Shown: in pieces, positions 23,076 to 34,230 of the stretch
Position numbering within the stretch: the first letter of the stretch is position 1
Layout of the letters: every line of letters starts with the position of its first letter
Origin: Leptobrachium leishanense
Taxonomy: Eukaryota; Chordata; Amphibia; Anura; Megophryidae
Reading direction: 5' to 3'
NCBI GenBank assembly: GCA_009667805.1
Contig: CM019071.1
Location: 51,040,101 to 51,104,100, forward strand
DNA length: 64,000 nt
The notes under the pieces: generated by a model
What the model was told of the DNA's origin: nothing
Database searches by the model: none
Seen by the model: the letters and a program-made list of their open reading frames with translations, nothing else
Made by a program: the position numbers and the translations under genes

Positions 23076-24716
23076 GATGGCAAAAAGCAGAGCCATAAGA
23101 ATATAATGCAATTTTGTCTATATGTACGTAGCTGCTTATCAAACCCTTTATGCCTATATATCCTTATGGATGATTAAAGGCTGATGTTTACATAACTAAC
23201 TGCTATTCAACGACAGTGCCGGACTGGCCTACCGGGATAGCGGGAGGAATCCCGGTGGGCTGCTTGATTTTGGGGCCGCTAGGGGGCCGTTTTATCATGA
23301 AAACCTGTTGAAATTGCTTTGCATCTGCCTGCCAATAGCGTCCTGCGGGGGGCGGAGCGCCGGCCCCCCGCCAGGGACTGGCAAGCTGAGAGTCAGCTGA
23401 ACTCTGTATGGCCGGGTGTCTAAGCACAGCTTCAGATCTGAGCAGGCAGCCACTGGTGCCGCCTGCTCGAGTGTTTCCTTGCACGAGGCAGAGCTGCCTG
23501 CAAGCTGTTCCTTCCTGGTCCTCAGGTGTCATGTGGTGCTGGGGGAGGACTGATCTGTGTGATGTCTCCACCCCCCTGCTCCACCTCCAGATCATCTGTC
23601 TGTGCCTGCACTTCCTGTATCAGTATGGAGAAAACTTCTACCTCACACAAAGCCACAGGTACTGTGACGGAACTGTTCTCTTCCGCCTGTCCTGACTCTC
23701 CAGACACCCCTTCATTGAGGTCAGCCCGGCTACTGGGAGCGCTGTCCTCAGCGCCTCGAGCAGCTTGACCCGCCTGCTTCTGTTCCTCTGCCCTGGATCT
23801 GTTAGGAATTTCCAGAAGGCCGCTCTCTGCCTTCTGAGGTTAAGTGTGGAGTGTAGCGTAGTTTGAAATAAAACACCAGACGCGACTGTATGTTTTAAAA
23901 CAGGATTCTCTCCTCTCCTCAGAGTTCTGACCTTTAATGAACAAAAACGCCACCATTTATGCTGAAATCCAACAGTCATAATTTGCATAAATGACGCACC
24001 TCGTCCTACCAATATGCTAATTACATTATGTCAGATATTTACAATAAACATTCTTTATATTCTTTAGCCTTTAGCTCACACAACCTCAAAGAAAAAATAC
24101 AAGCAAATGTATTTACAGGGAGCGCAACACATATATTAATACAAAGATAAATGTACAGATGAATTTAGCTTAGAAATATCAGAACAAGATTGGGCCTTCC
24201 CATTCAGAAAAACCGGAAATATGATATCATTGTCCTATATGAAAAGAGAAATTTATTGCGTAGTACAGTACGGTGGGTATCACAGATATAATAGTGAAGA
24301 TGATCACACTCACAAAGATGGAGCCCCCAATGGCTCGTAAAATAGGCCTTTAGGTCTCTTATTGGAGGGGGACCTCGCCCACGTGCAGATGTCCTTTAAT
24401 TTTCTTTATGATGGCGTGATGCACCTCAAACGAAAAGCATATTGCTATGGTGCATTATCGTAGGCAGATAAATGTATGTAAATAAAAATGATCAACTCAC
24501 GTGGTTCAGAGCCTTCTGGGATGATGGCTCTGTAAATAAAGCATATGGACCTCTAGGTGATTAGAGAGGGTCCTTCCTCCAGTTGAATGGATGTGAATCC
24601 AAAAAATTCCCAAAATGAGGAAAGTAGATGGATTGGATAAAAGTAAATAAAATTTTAATAAATCAGATAATAAACATAAAATCCGAAAATAAATACGAAA
24701 ATAAATACGAACAAAA

Positions 24717-24760
24717 TCCGAAACGCGTTTCACTTGCGTTCTGCAAGCCTCCTCAGTCGG
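24717..24760 (-). ncRNA. Hammerhead ribozyme of the Penelope-like element
   Basis: On the minus strand: stem I CCGA, core CUGAGGA, stem II CUUGC/GCAAG with an AGAA-type loop, GAAA, a two-base-pair stem III in 'ACGCGU', U17, then UCGG completing stem I. All invariant core residues are present and all stems pair. It sits downstream of the GIY-YIG domain. This is the clearest link in the window between the hammerhead motif and a PLE. Confidence 0.8.
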
Positions 24761-25289
24761 TAATGAAATACTGTTCAGTATCGCCGTTTAAATAGACCTC
24801 CCATTCGTTGATTAATTGATTGATGCGGTTCACCTGGTCGAAACGAACGATCGTAATTTTCAATTTCCTGGAGATCGTGATGTATTTCCGATTTCTCTCC
24901 AGCCAATCGAACGTACTTTCGTTTTCGTTAGAACGATGCGCATGCGTAGTTCGTAATTTCTTTCGTTCCGAGACATTAAGAACAAAAGCCCCAAATATTT
25001 CGTTCTGAGTATACATAACATAGAAGATGACAGGATACATTATGTTCTCACCCGTTGATTATCTATAGGGAGTAAATGTATAAGTGAAAAGCGAATATAT
25101 GGAAAAATGGCCCAAATACGAAAATAAAATACGATACGAATAATGTCACTTAGATACGAAAAATATGTATAAACGAAAAAACAAAAAAACAAAAAAAATA
25201 GAACGAAACAAATATAGAATATATATATACGACAATCCTACTTTAAAATTAAAAAATACTCAATTAAAAAAGTGACATACTTCAAAATC

Positions 25290-28200
25290 GGTATTTAGAC
25301 CTCTAGGAACTAGAGTGTCCAAATAATAAATCTATCTCATTTCAGTCTTAATCATCTTACAATGGAGGTCTTCCCCTCTCCATTGACTTAACACTTTCTC
25401 AATGGCATAAAATTGAGTACCTCTAGGGTCACAATTATGTGATTCTTTATAATGTAATGGTACACTATGTTTTTCATTGCCATTACATATATTGTTCATA
25501 TGCTCGTTGATTCTAACGTACAGATGACGTGAAGTTTGACCTATATATATCTTATTTCATGGGCATTTTATTAAATAGACCACATTCTTAGAATGACAAG
25601 TTAATATTGATTTAATTCTAAATTCCTTTCCTCCTTCTATGGCACTAAATTGTCAAATTAGTCTTTTGTGGTTATCAGTTTTGCGGCAGGCTATACAGCG
25701 ACCACACCCATAAAAACCTGGTTGTAAATTAAAAAATTCTTTCTTCTTTTGGGTAATCGGTATATGGCTTTTAACCAGCTGTTTTTTAATGGTGTTACTG
25801 CCTCTAAAGACAATTCTTGGTTTATCTGCAAGGATCTCATTCAGAACGGGATCACGTTTAAGAATTGGTCAATATCTGTTAATTGATCTTTTTATGGTTT
25901 GATTAGTTGTGTTAAAGCCTAGAACTAGAGCAACTTCAGTAGCTTTTCCTTCTTTTTTCTGTTTGTATTTCAATAATTGATCCCTATCCATTCCAAGGAC
26001 ATCCTCTCTAACTTGCCTTAAAGGTTCTTCCTCCTATCCCTTATCTTTAAAGTCAATCATTAATTTGTTGGTTTGCTGTATATATTGCGGTATATCAGTA
26101 CAATTTCTCCTCATTCTCATCATTTGTCCTTTAGGTATGGCACGGAGCCACGGTTGGTAGTGATTACTTGTTTGATGGATATAACTATTAACTTGCACTT
26201 TTTTAAAATGGGTTCTAGTTTTCATAACTCCATTCTATATGTAAATATTCAAATCTAAGAAATCTATTGTTTCAGTGCTTATACATGATTCTAGACAGAT
26301 ACCTAAAGAGTTGTTATTAAGATGATCTATAAATTGTGTTAATGAATTCATGTCTCCTTGCCAAATAATAAGAATGTCAACAATATACCTTTTATAGAGG
26401 ACGAGGTTCTGCCCCCAGCCATGCCCTGCCCATACTGCACCGGATTCCCAGTGAGACATGAACAGATTGGCATAGCTGGGAGCAAACCTCGTCCCCATAG
26501 CTGTTCCATTCCGTTGAAGGTAGAAATCTCCTTCATACCAAAAAAATTCTTGGTTAGTATCAAAAAGATACCCTCAATAATATACTCTATTTGATCCTCT
26601 TTAAAGTTTCCAGATTGAATTAGAAAATGTCTTACTGCTGAACAACCAGCCTCATGTGGAATAATTGAATACAAAGAAGCTACATCACATGTGGCAAGAA
26701 TATAATCATCCTGCCACACAATGTCCCTCAATAAATTCAAAACCGAAATAGTGTCCTTTAAATATGCAGGTGTAGTTACCACTATTGATTGTAGAAGATT
26801 ATCCACATACTCCGAGATTCTACAGGATATAGAATTAATACCTGAGACTATCGGCCGGCCAGGTGGATTCAATTGATTCTAATGTAATTTTGGAAGGATA
26901 TAGAAAACTGGAATCTGGGGACATGCTATTTTGAGATACTCATATTCTCCTGTATTGAGAATATGACTGTCTTTACCTCTCAAAAGATATTCATGAAATA
27001 GATTTTTTGTAACAATGGTGGGATCTTTCTCTAATTTCTGGTAGGTCAAATGATCATTGAGTAACCGTCTGCATTCTTGATTGTATTTGTCTTCACTCAT
27101 AACCACTACCCCCCCCCTTTATCCGCAGGTTTTATAACTAAGGACCTGTCTCTGCATAACTGTTCTAGTCCTTTAAACTCTGCTGCTGTTAAATTGGAAG
27201 GTATATTGAATTTCTTCTTCTCTTTTTCTATTTTTCTCAGGTCGAACAAGATCATTTGTTCGAAAGTCTCCATTTCTTTTGACACCATGTGTCGTGGGTA
27301 GAATTTAGAGCGTTCTTTGAGTGTAGTGTGTATGTATTGGTTATCTTCAATAATTTGTCTTTCTACTGGATGTTTTAGAAAGAATTTTTTTAAAGATAGT
27401 TGTCTCTTAAATTTTTGTATGTCAATGTAGGTGTCAAAGGTGTTCCCTTTATTTGTTGGAGCAAACTTAAGACCTTTCTGTAGTGCTCTAATTTGATCTT
27501 GATTAAGGTCTTTTCCACTTAAATTAAAGACACCTGTTGAATCTAAACCCTGCCTCTTTTGTCTTCTCTGAACGTCACGTCCTCCTCTGTGTCCTCGTCT
27601 CTTAAATATCTTTTCCCTGTATTTCTTGGGGGATCCCCTCCATATCCCCCTGTCCTGCTCTCTTGATTCTGATTGGTATATATACCCTCTTTGTCTCGTT
27701 CTTTCCATCCGTCCTGGTGAAAAACCTCTTCTTCATTATAATCAACTAGTTGGGAATATCTGTTCTGAAGGGGAATAGGTGAAAATCCTCTATATGAAGT
27801 TTTTCTTCTCCATATTCCATTAGATGATGGTGCATATCTGTATGGTGACTTTGTTCTACCTGCGAATCCTTTCTGTTGGGGATATTGCTTATCCTTCTGA
27901 TATCCATATTGGCTTCGATGTTCCTGATAATATGAATTATTATTACTATTTCTTCCTTTATATGAATCTATCCTTTGTGGGACATAGGTTTTTCTTCTAA
28001 CCACTGGATCAGGGTTAATATTCTGCTGTCTTAGTCTCTGGATGCGAGGTGGTTGTTCAGATAGATGAGATAATTGTTGAGGTGGTACCTCCACATTTAA
28101 TTGATTAGTGATGTTTTTTTCTTTATTTGCATCCATCTTGAACAACCATATTTTATCAGAGCTATAATCTCTCATATCTCTATTGAATTTACTTCTCTTT

Positions 28201-28664
28201 TTATCAGTGACCTCTTTCTCCACTTTCCTTAAGGTTTGTTCAATTCTTTTATATAGCTCCTCCCTTTCATTTAATTCTGTCACTTTAACAATCTCTTCAT
28301 GTAAAGTATTAATTTCAAAATTAATCTCGCCCAACAACTCCTTCCTTCGTTTAATAATAGTCTCCATCATTATGGTCGAGAAGCTACCTAACATATTACA
28401 CCAAACCAATAAAAATGCTTCGTTCATCATTTCTGAAGATGGATCTTTTTGCCATCTTAAACCTCTAGGTATAATCTTATTAATGAGGTATTGTTCTAGT
28501 GTTATAATGTCCCATTTCAGTCTGATCTCCTTCTTAAGCAGGTATTCTAATTTATTCGTCATCCTTTTTTTGTCTCCATAATTCGGCATCAATGCAGTTT
28601 GGGAAGCGTTAAAAATCCCAAATATGGTACCAGTGTTGATACCAAATTTATTACGAAATTCCAT
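25290..28664 (-). pseudogene. Penelope-like polyprotein (RT + GIY-YIG), broken
   Basis: The product would copy the element's RNA with a telomerase-related reverse transcriptase and nick DNA with a GIY-YIG endonuclease. The N-terminal part (28664-27543) is a basic, coiled-coil-rich region without a known enzyme. RT motifs follow in several frames: 'NPPGRPIVSGINSISCRISE' near 26865, 'LATCDVASLYSIIPHEAG' near 26700, and the polymerase C-motif near 26390-26370. That motif reads RYIVDIL where the family has two adjacent aspartates, so one catalytic Asp is replaced by Val. The linker reads 'YGCGRCIACRKT' near 25700. The endonuclease reads 'VVYLIKCP', a TGA stop, then 'KIYIGQTSRHLYVRINEH' (about 25560-25490). 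Frameshifts occur near 27540-27700, 27106 and 26350-26500. It is dead as written. Confidence 0.8.
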
Positions 28665-28704
28665 ATCTATATCAAGCTGCCCAATAACCCTTATAGGTAT
28701 AACA

Positions 28705-28847
28705 AAAATACAGAAATTGAACGAATCGTTCAGAGTATTCGGCGCTGTCTATTTATGTGAGGAATACTGACCAGAAATTGACCAGTATTCCTCACATAAA
28801 TAGACAGCGCTGAATACTCTGAACGATTCGTTCAATTTCTGTATTTT
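28705..28847. repeat. Near-perfect palindrome at the 5' end of the PLE
   Basis: Two 65-nt arms (28705-28769 and 28783-28847) differ at one position and enclose a 13-nt loop. Inside each arm is a smaller palindrome, 'gaacgaatcgttc'. It lies at the 5' end (minus strand) of the Penelope-like element and just touches the target duplication. Confidence 0.85.
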
Positions 28848-29310
28848 AGCTCACACAACATTTGCATAATCCATTGTTCTAACACATCAGATTAAAGACA
28901 AACACTATCACAGATCCCTTGAATTAAACATGCAGCCAGATAAGGGGGAAAGCCCTGTTGCATAAATTAGACAGCAGTAAAGCTTGTTTACTGGCTATAC
29001 AGAAACACATTTACCTACAGGAATATAAGTATATTTAAAACTAAAGTTACGCCATTTTACACTAAACTAATTTAAACTAAAACCAAACGATGTAATACAT
29101 ATTTAAAAACACACAATATAAATTGAACATAAAGTCTCTTGGGGTTTGAAGCATGGAGCGTTACATCCGCTCCATGACATATGTCCCCCCTTCCAGAACG
29201 GCAGGGCAAGCTTAGATCCAAAACGGATCTCTTGCCACTGACGAGACCTCTCACCTTGTCCCTTTTCTGTGCCATCTTCAAAGTTCCAGGTTGCGGGCAC
29301 ATAAGCAAAG

Positions 29311-30957
29311 TCAGCGGGGTCTGACGGTCGCTTGAGGGTTGTGGGTCCATAGTCTGTCGGGAGGAGGCGAGCCCCCACTCTTCTCCAGCTGTCCTGGCTC
29401 GGGAAAACAACCAGCCTTAGTAGCGCATTGAGGGACCCTCCTGTTCTCCTGGGCTGTTGTGGGTACACCACATTGCTGGTACCCCTCCTGGAAAAAGGGT
29501 TTGCGCTGGGGAGAGGTCCCGCCTGTACCTCCGCTCAGGTTATCAAAATACAGTGTGAAAAATGTGCCAACTGCACCCGCTCCCGGTGCTCTAGTCAGCA
29601 GCTGGGGGGAACATGGGGTGACCGATGCCCCCAGCACAGGGGTTTGAAAATCACCTGTCTCCACTCCCAGCATCACAAACTGCTGTGGGGGAGCAAGGTC
29701 ATCTTTATCCGCTCTCTGAAGCTCGTTTTGCTGCTCCAGTGAAGCGGGGAGGATCAGAGAATAACAGGGTGCCACCAAGGCTTCCAGCACAAGCGGTTGA
29801 AAGGATGGGCAGAGACCGACTGTGCTCTGCCCTGTAGCCAGCACTTCTGCTGGGGGGGTGGCTTCATTCACTCCCAGTGGGGATACCAGCTGCTGGAGAG
29901 GCAGCTCCTGGAGATAACCTTTGAAGCTCTCCAGATGTATATTAGGGTGTGAGCAGAGGCCAGCGGCGCTCTGCCCCGTAGCCAGCGCTTCTACTTGGGG
30001 ATTGGGCACAAGAGTAATGTCCGCTGTTGGGGACGGGGGGAGGTCTTCCTCCACACGCGTTGGAGATGGAGAGGGCCATCCGGACCCGTACGACAGTTGT
30101 TCAGGCATGACATGGGCAACCCCAGGCTCATCCTGGCAATTTAGCACCTGCAGTGCTTCATGCAACAATGCCACTTCTTCCATGGCGGGCAAGATGGGAA
30201 AATGTAGGAGCACTTCCCGCTCTATTTCCTCAGGTTCCTCTGTCCCGTCCAGACTGTCCGCTCCTTCTGCTGGACAGTCCCCAGCCTCTGTCACCGCCAT
30301 ATCCAGGCCTTCAAGCTCCCTCAGCCATCCTTGGCTGGGAGCACATTGGGGCCAATCTAGGTACTCTGCCCCATATCCCCACAACTATCTCGTGGGGACG
30401 TCAATTTCGCCCCCTGTCCCGAGGCAGTCCTCCTCTAAAAGTGCCCAACCATCCTGCTGGGTCACAATGGTGGAAACGGCTGTCTCATCCACAATTGTCT
30501 GCCAGTAATCCTCTGGTTCTTGGCGGTAGAGGCCAGAGGCATGTTGTGCCGTGGTCCGCACTTCAGCCGGCACCACATAATCGTCTCAATCTAGAAGCTC
30601 TGGGGCCTCAGACTGCCTCTGCCTACCTCGCAGCTGAGCCACCCAGAGTTCGTGCTGCCGCTCACGCTCCCTCTCCTGGCTGTCCCGCTCTCTTTTCAGC
30701 ACTCTTTCCTGCCAGGCATCCTGCAGCATTATGTCTGAGGTGGCCCAACTAATGGCTTCCTTGGACGTATCACTCCCATACAGGGCCATTCGTTGTCGGA
30801 CCCTCTGCTGGAATAGCTCCTCAGCTGACCGGGGTCTTTGGTCCATTTCGGTTAGCTCTATGATTAGGGCATCTTTGTCCTTGGATCCGGTGATCCCTCC
30901 TTGGCTCTCCAGCAGGTCTCTCAGGGTGTCTCGCTTGCAGGCTGCATAGTTGGCCAT
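29311..30957 (-). pseudogene. gag-like frame of the LTR element, two nonsense codons
   Basis: A single minus-strand frame of 549 codons is interrupted only by TGA at 30586-30588 and TAG at 30385-30387, with no frameshift. The N-terminus 'MANYAACKRDTLRDLLESQG' resembles the SAP-like start of some vertebrate gypsy gag proteins. A highly charged Arg/Glu stretch (about residues 80-110, 'KRERDSQERERERQHE') looks helical. The remainder is acidic and proline-rich with no zinc knuckle or protease motif. The upstream TGA is followed by GA..., consistent with a former CGA changed at a CpG. The start ATG lies about 50 bp inside the LTR edge. Function as a capsid-type protein is inferred from position only. 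Confidence 0.6.
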
Positions 30958-31750
30958 CTTGGGGTGTCTTAGTGTTGGAGAGCCTCTATCCCACCGCTTG
31001 CCACCAATGTGACGGAACCGTTCTCTTCCGCCTGTCCTGACTCTCCAGACACCCCTTCGTAGCGGTCTGCCCAGCTACTGGGAGCGCTGTCCTCAGCGCT
31101 TAGAGCAGCTTGACCAGCCTGCTTCTGTTCCTCTGCCCTGGAACCGTTAGGGATTTCCAGAAGGCCTCTCTCTGCCTTCTGAGGTTGAGTGTATCATAGT
31201 TTGAAATAAAACACCTGACACAGCTGTATGTTTTAAAACCGGATTCTCTCTCTCTCTGAGCTCTGAGAGTTCTGACCTTTTAATGAACAAAAACACCACC
31301 TTATGCTGAAATCCAACAGTCATAATTTGCATAAATAACGCACCTCATCCTACCAATATGCTAATTACATTATGTCAATTAGATATTTACAATTAACATT
31401 CTTTATATTCTTTAGCCATTAGCTCTCACAACATTTGTATAATCCATTGTTCTAACATATCAGATTAAAGACAAACACTATCACAGATCCCTTGAATTAA
31501 ACATGCAGCCAGATAAGGGGGAAAGCCCTGTTGCATAAATTACACAGCAGTAAAGCTTGTTTACTGGTTATACAGAAACACATTTACCTACAGGAATATA
31601 AGTATTTAAAATTAAAGCTACGCCATTTTACACTAAACTAATTTAAACTAAAACCAAACGATGTAATATATATTTAAAAACACACAATATAAATTGAACA
31701 TAAAGTCTCTTGGGGTTTGAAGCATGGAGTGCTACATCAGCTCCATGACA

Positions 31751-32389
31751 GGTACTCACCAGCATCTTTTGAGCCCCACATGCAGGCCCTCGTCCTCTGC
31801 CCCCTCCTTAAACTCTGCCCCCTCCTCCTCCACTCCACAACCTTCAGCAGCCTCAGAAAGAAGGCTCCTGCATGTTACTCAGCTGCTCTATGAATGCAGC
31901 AAGCAGGCCCTGGGGTTCTAAAACCGCATGTGAGCACCAGATAAACTAAATGCTATTCACTTACAAGCCTTAGCTGCTTGGCATGCAGTATTTGTTTTGC
32001 AGGGTCCCTTCAAAGCAAGATTTTTAGCCCAGAAATAGGATTTTTATATGTTCATATAGTATTCTAAGCCTCAACTTTGATTCTGCTGAGCCATTTCACC
32101 CTGGGTGCTATTTTGATCATTTTCTGCACATCATGTTAAAATGTGATTTGACGCCCCAACACTCAGATACCTTGGTCAGCCCCTGAAGGATAATGCCACC
32201 CTCAATAAAATAGATTATTCACTGTAATGTGCCTCTGGAAAATTTATAAAATAGAGGAAACGAGGTTGGGTTGCCACCTTTTCTTCAAGCCAAACCTGAA
32301 CATTCTAGTGTTGGGCTTGGGTGGCCATTTTTTTTGTAGCGTATACATTATGCATATATTTACTTTATGCGTGTATATATAATGGCACA
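31751..32389. other. hAT interior, nothing recognised
   Basis: Sequence between the LTR element and the 20-bp array. It includes a short C/T-rich segment (31770-31860). No gene or clear structure. Confidence 0.3.
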
Positions 32390-32915
32390 TGGTATGCATG
32401 GCATGTCAGGCTGGTATTTAGGCACACTGGTATTATGCATGGCAGACTGGTAAAATGTATGGCACACTGGTATTATGTATGGCACACTGGTATTATGCTT
32501 GGCAGACTGGTAAAATGGCTGGCAGACTGGTATTATGCATGGCACACTGGTAATATGGCTGGCAGACTGGTATTATGCATGGCACACTGGTAAAATGGCT
32601 GGCAGACTGGTATTATGCATGGCAGACTAGTAATATGGCTGGCAGACTGTTATTGTGCATGGCAGACTGGTAATATGGCTGGCAGACTGGTATTGTGCAT
32701 GGCAGATTGGCAATATGGCTGGCAGACTGGTATTGTGCATGGCAGACTGGTATTGTGCATGGCAGACTGGTAAAATAGCTGGCAGACTGGTATTGTGCAT
32801 GGCAGACTGGCAATATGGCTGGCAGACTGGTATTATGCATGGCAGACTGGTAATATGGCTGGCAGGCTGGTAATATGCATGGCAGACTGGTAATATTGCT
32901 GGCAGACTGGTATTG
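32390..32915 (+). repeat. 20-bp tandem repeat arranged as 40-bp dimers
   Basis: The unit is 'ggcagactggtattatgcat', and about 26 copies are present. In the second half two versions alternate, one ending 'tgcat' and one ending 'tggct', giving a 40-bp dimer. Because 20 is not a multiple of 3, long frames through it read periodic nonsense; I do not call a gene. Confidence 0.9.
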
Positions 32916-33147
32916 GCTGACTGCTGAGCTTGCTTACATTCACAGTTACAGAGAGTTGCTTGTCATGGAGTAGGTGGAGTGGAGAGGTGAGTGCAGATCT
33001 GGACAGCGCCACTCCACTGACAGAGAGGCACACAGTCTTATTCTCGTCGCTCTCTGGAGTCTCGGGAGCACGGCCCAGGATCGCCGCAAGCACATTTTTT
33101 ATTTTCACCTCCAGTTACATCACCATCTCCTGCTTGCCTATAGCCAG
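32916..33147. other. Spacer between the two hAT tandem arrays
   Basis: A moderately GC-rich spacer. It contains short open frames but no recognised domain. Confidence 0.3.
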
Positions 33148-33515
33148 ATCCTGGAGAGCTGAGAGCAACCAGATCCTGGGGAGCACTGAGAGCAGCCAGA
33201 TCCTGGGGAGCACTGAGAGCAGCCAGATCCTGGGGGGCACTGATAGGCAGCCAGATCCTGGGGAGCACTGAGAGCAGCCAGATCCTGGGGAACACTGAGA
33301 GCAGCCATATCCTGTGGGGCACTGATAGGCAGCCAGATCCTGGGGAGCACTGATAGGCAGCCAGATCCTGGGTAGCACTGAGAGGCAGCCAGATCCTGGG
33401 TAGCACTGAGAGGCAGCCAGATCCCGGGTAGCACTGAGAGGCAGCCAGATCCCGGGGAGCACTGAGAGGCAGCCAGTTCCCGGGGAGCACTGAGAGGCAG
33501 CCAGATCCTGGTAAG
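33148..33515 (+). repeat. ~29-bp minisatellite
   Basis: The unit is built on 'agccagatcctggggagcac' plus 'tgagagc' or 'tgataggc'. About 13 copies of 27-29 bp occur. Later copies change to 'gggtagcac' and 'cccgggg', showing ordered divergence along the array. Confidence 0.9.
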
Positions 33516-33865
33516 CACTGAACCTACATAACCTGTGTATAGGCTCTGATACCAGCCCTGATCTGAAGGGGATAAGATAGCTTATTAGCTTGTGGGTGTG
33601 AGTGGATTTTGTCTTATTAAAACATTTATTTGGAAAATTGTTTTAAGAAATTCTGTACACATCTGTGCTTTATGTGGGCGGGGTTTATGTGGATGTGACC
33701 TTCAGTGGGCACAGTACAAGGGGGCACCATGATTTTCTATCGCCCAGGTGCCCCACCAGTTGTCAGTCCGCCTCTGAAGCTCTGATACCCCCAAACACAC
33801 TGCATATTACTGGGGCTGGTATGAAATTTTTTCCAGGGCTGGTTTTTATCCCCAGTCCGGCCCTG
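33516..33865. other. Right end of the hAT element
   Basis: Non-coding sequence from the minisatellite to the terminal inverted repeat. No transposase similarity. Confidence 0.4.
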
Positions 33866-33873
33866 TTCAACGA

Positions 33874-34230
33874 GCCCAAAGTTGATTTGGCTTCAAACAA
33901 CGCACAGTGATTTCTGTTATAGTGCATGTCAACTCTTATATACTGAGGTGTATATCGAGCTATGGAGCAATAAGAACATAATACTAATTCTCTACATTTA
34001 GCTGCTTGTCAAATATCATATTTCTGTACCCTTAAGTGGATCACTAAAGATCCATTTATATATTCAATTGGTGTTCAAGAACTCACAATTTATTTGGTTC
34101 AAAACAGTATACAGTGATTTTTACATAGTGCCTGTCAACTCTTATACATCGAGGTGAATATCGGGCAATATAGCCCATTGATGTAGCCCAGAACAACTTA
34201 ACTAAGCAGCAGGGAGTTTATAGACTTAGA
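33874..34230. repeat. ~200-bp direct duplication beside the hAT element
   Basis: The order 'acagtgattt', 'tgtcaactcttata', 'gaggtg.atatcg' recurs from 33905 to 34120 with about 75-80% match. A third related piece ('agctgcttatcaaa') lies on the left side of the hAT near 23130, so the hAT jumped into an existing repeat. Confidence 0.5.

Larger units (their letters stand above)
24085..28845 (-). mobile_element. Penelope-like retroelement inserted in the LTR
   Basis: It interrupts the LTR with a 14-bp target duplication 'ttagctcacacaac' (24071-24084 and 28846-28859). Minus-strand order is: 5' hairpin (28705-28847), N-terminal region, reverse transcriptase, CxxC-rich linker, GIY-YIG endonuclease, then a hammerhead ribozyme (24717-24760) and a 3' tail. 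This order matches Penelope-like elements, which carry RT plus GIY-YIG and have hammerheads in their terminal repeats. The copy is inactivated (see the protein entry). Confidence 0.85.
23663..31750 (-). mobile_element. LTR retrotransposon, gypsy-like, gag-only (family A)
   Basis: It is flanked by a perfect 5-bp duplication 'ggtac' (23658-23662 and 31751-31755). The LTRs are 31008-31750 (743 bp) and 23663-29179 (742 bp once the inserted PLE and its target duplication are removed). Read on the minus strand each LTR begins TGTCATGGAG and ends CGTCACA. The minus strand has a polypurine tract GGAAGGGGGGA next to the downstream LTR (about 29183-29193), and 'TTGGTGGCAAGCGG' just after the upstream LTR, a candidate primer-binding site. 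The 1.83-kb interior holds one gag-like frame and no protease, reverse transcriptase or integrase. It must rely on enzymes supplied by another element. Confidence 0.85.
23214..33865. mobile_element. hAT-family DNA transposon hosting nested insertions
   Basis: The ends are CAGTGCCGGACTGG (23214) and CCAGTCCGGCCCTG (ending 33865), which are inverted repeats with one mismatch. A perfect 8-bp duplication 'ttcaacga' flanks them (23206-23213 and 33866-33873). Eight-bp duplications and CAG..G ends are typical of hAT. After subtracting the LTR element (23663-31750) the original is about 2.5 kb, with no hAT transposase visible, so it is non-autonomous. Its right part holds two tandem repeat arrays (32390-32915 and 33148-33515). 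Confidence 0.85.

Noticed and set aside
29428..30752. Plus-strand open frames opposite the gag-like region
   Set aside because: The minus strand holds the single 549-codon frame with a plausible start next to the LTR. The plus frames are fragmented and lack domains.
32321..32873. Open frames across the 20-bp array, and a CRISPR-like look
   Set aside because: The repeats are contiguous without unique spacers, and 20 is not a multiple of 3, so the frames are periodic artefacts; this is a vertebrate-type genome.
33038..33518. Three overlapping minus-strand frames rich in LPRIWLPLSA
   Set aside because: They are translations of the ~29-bp minisatellite in three registers, with no independent support.
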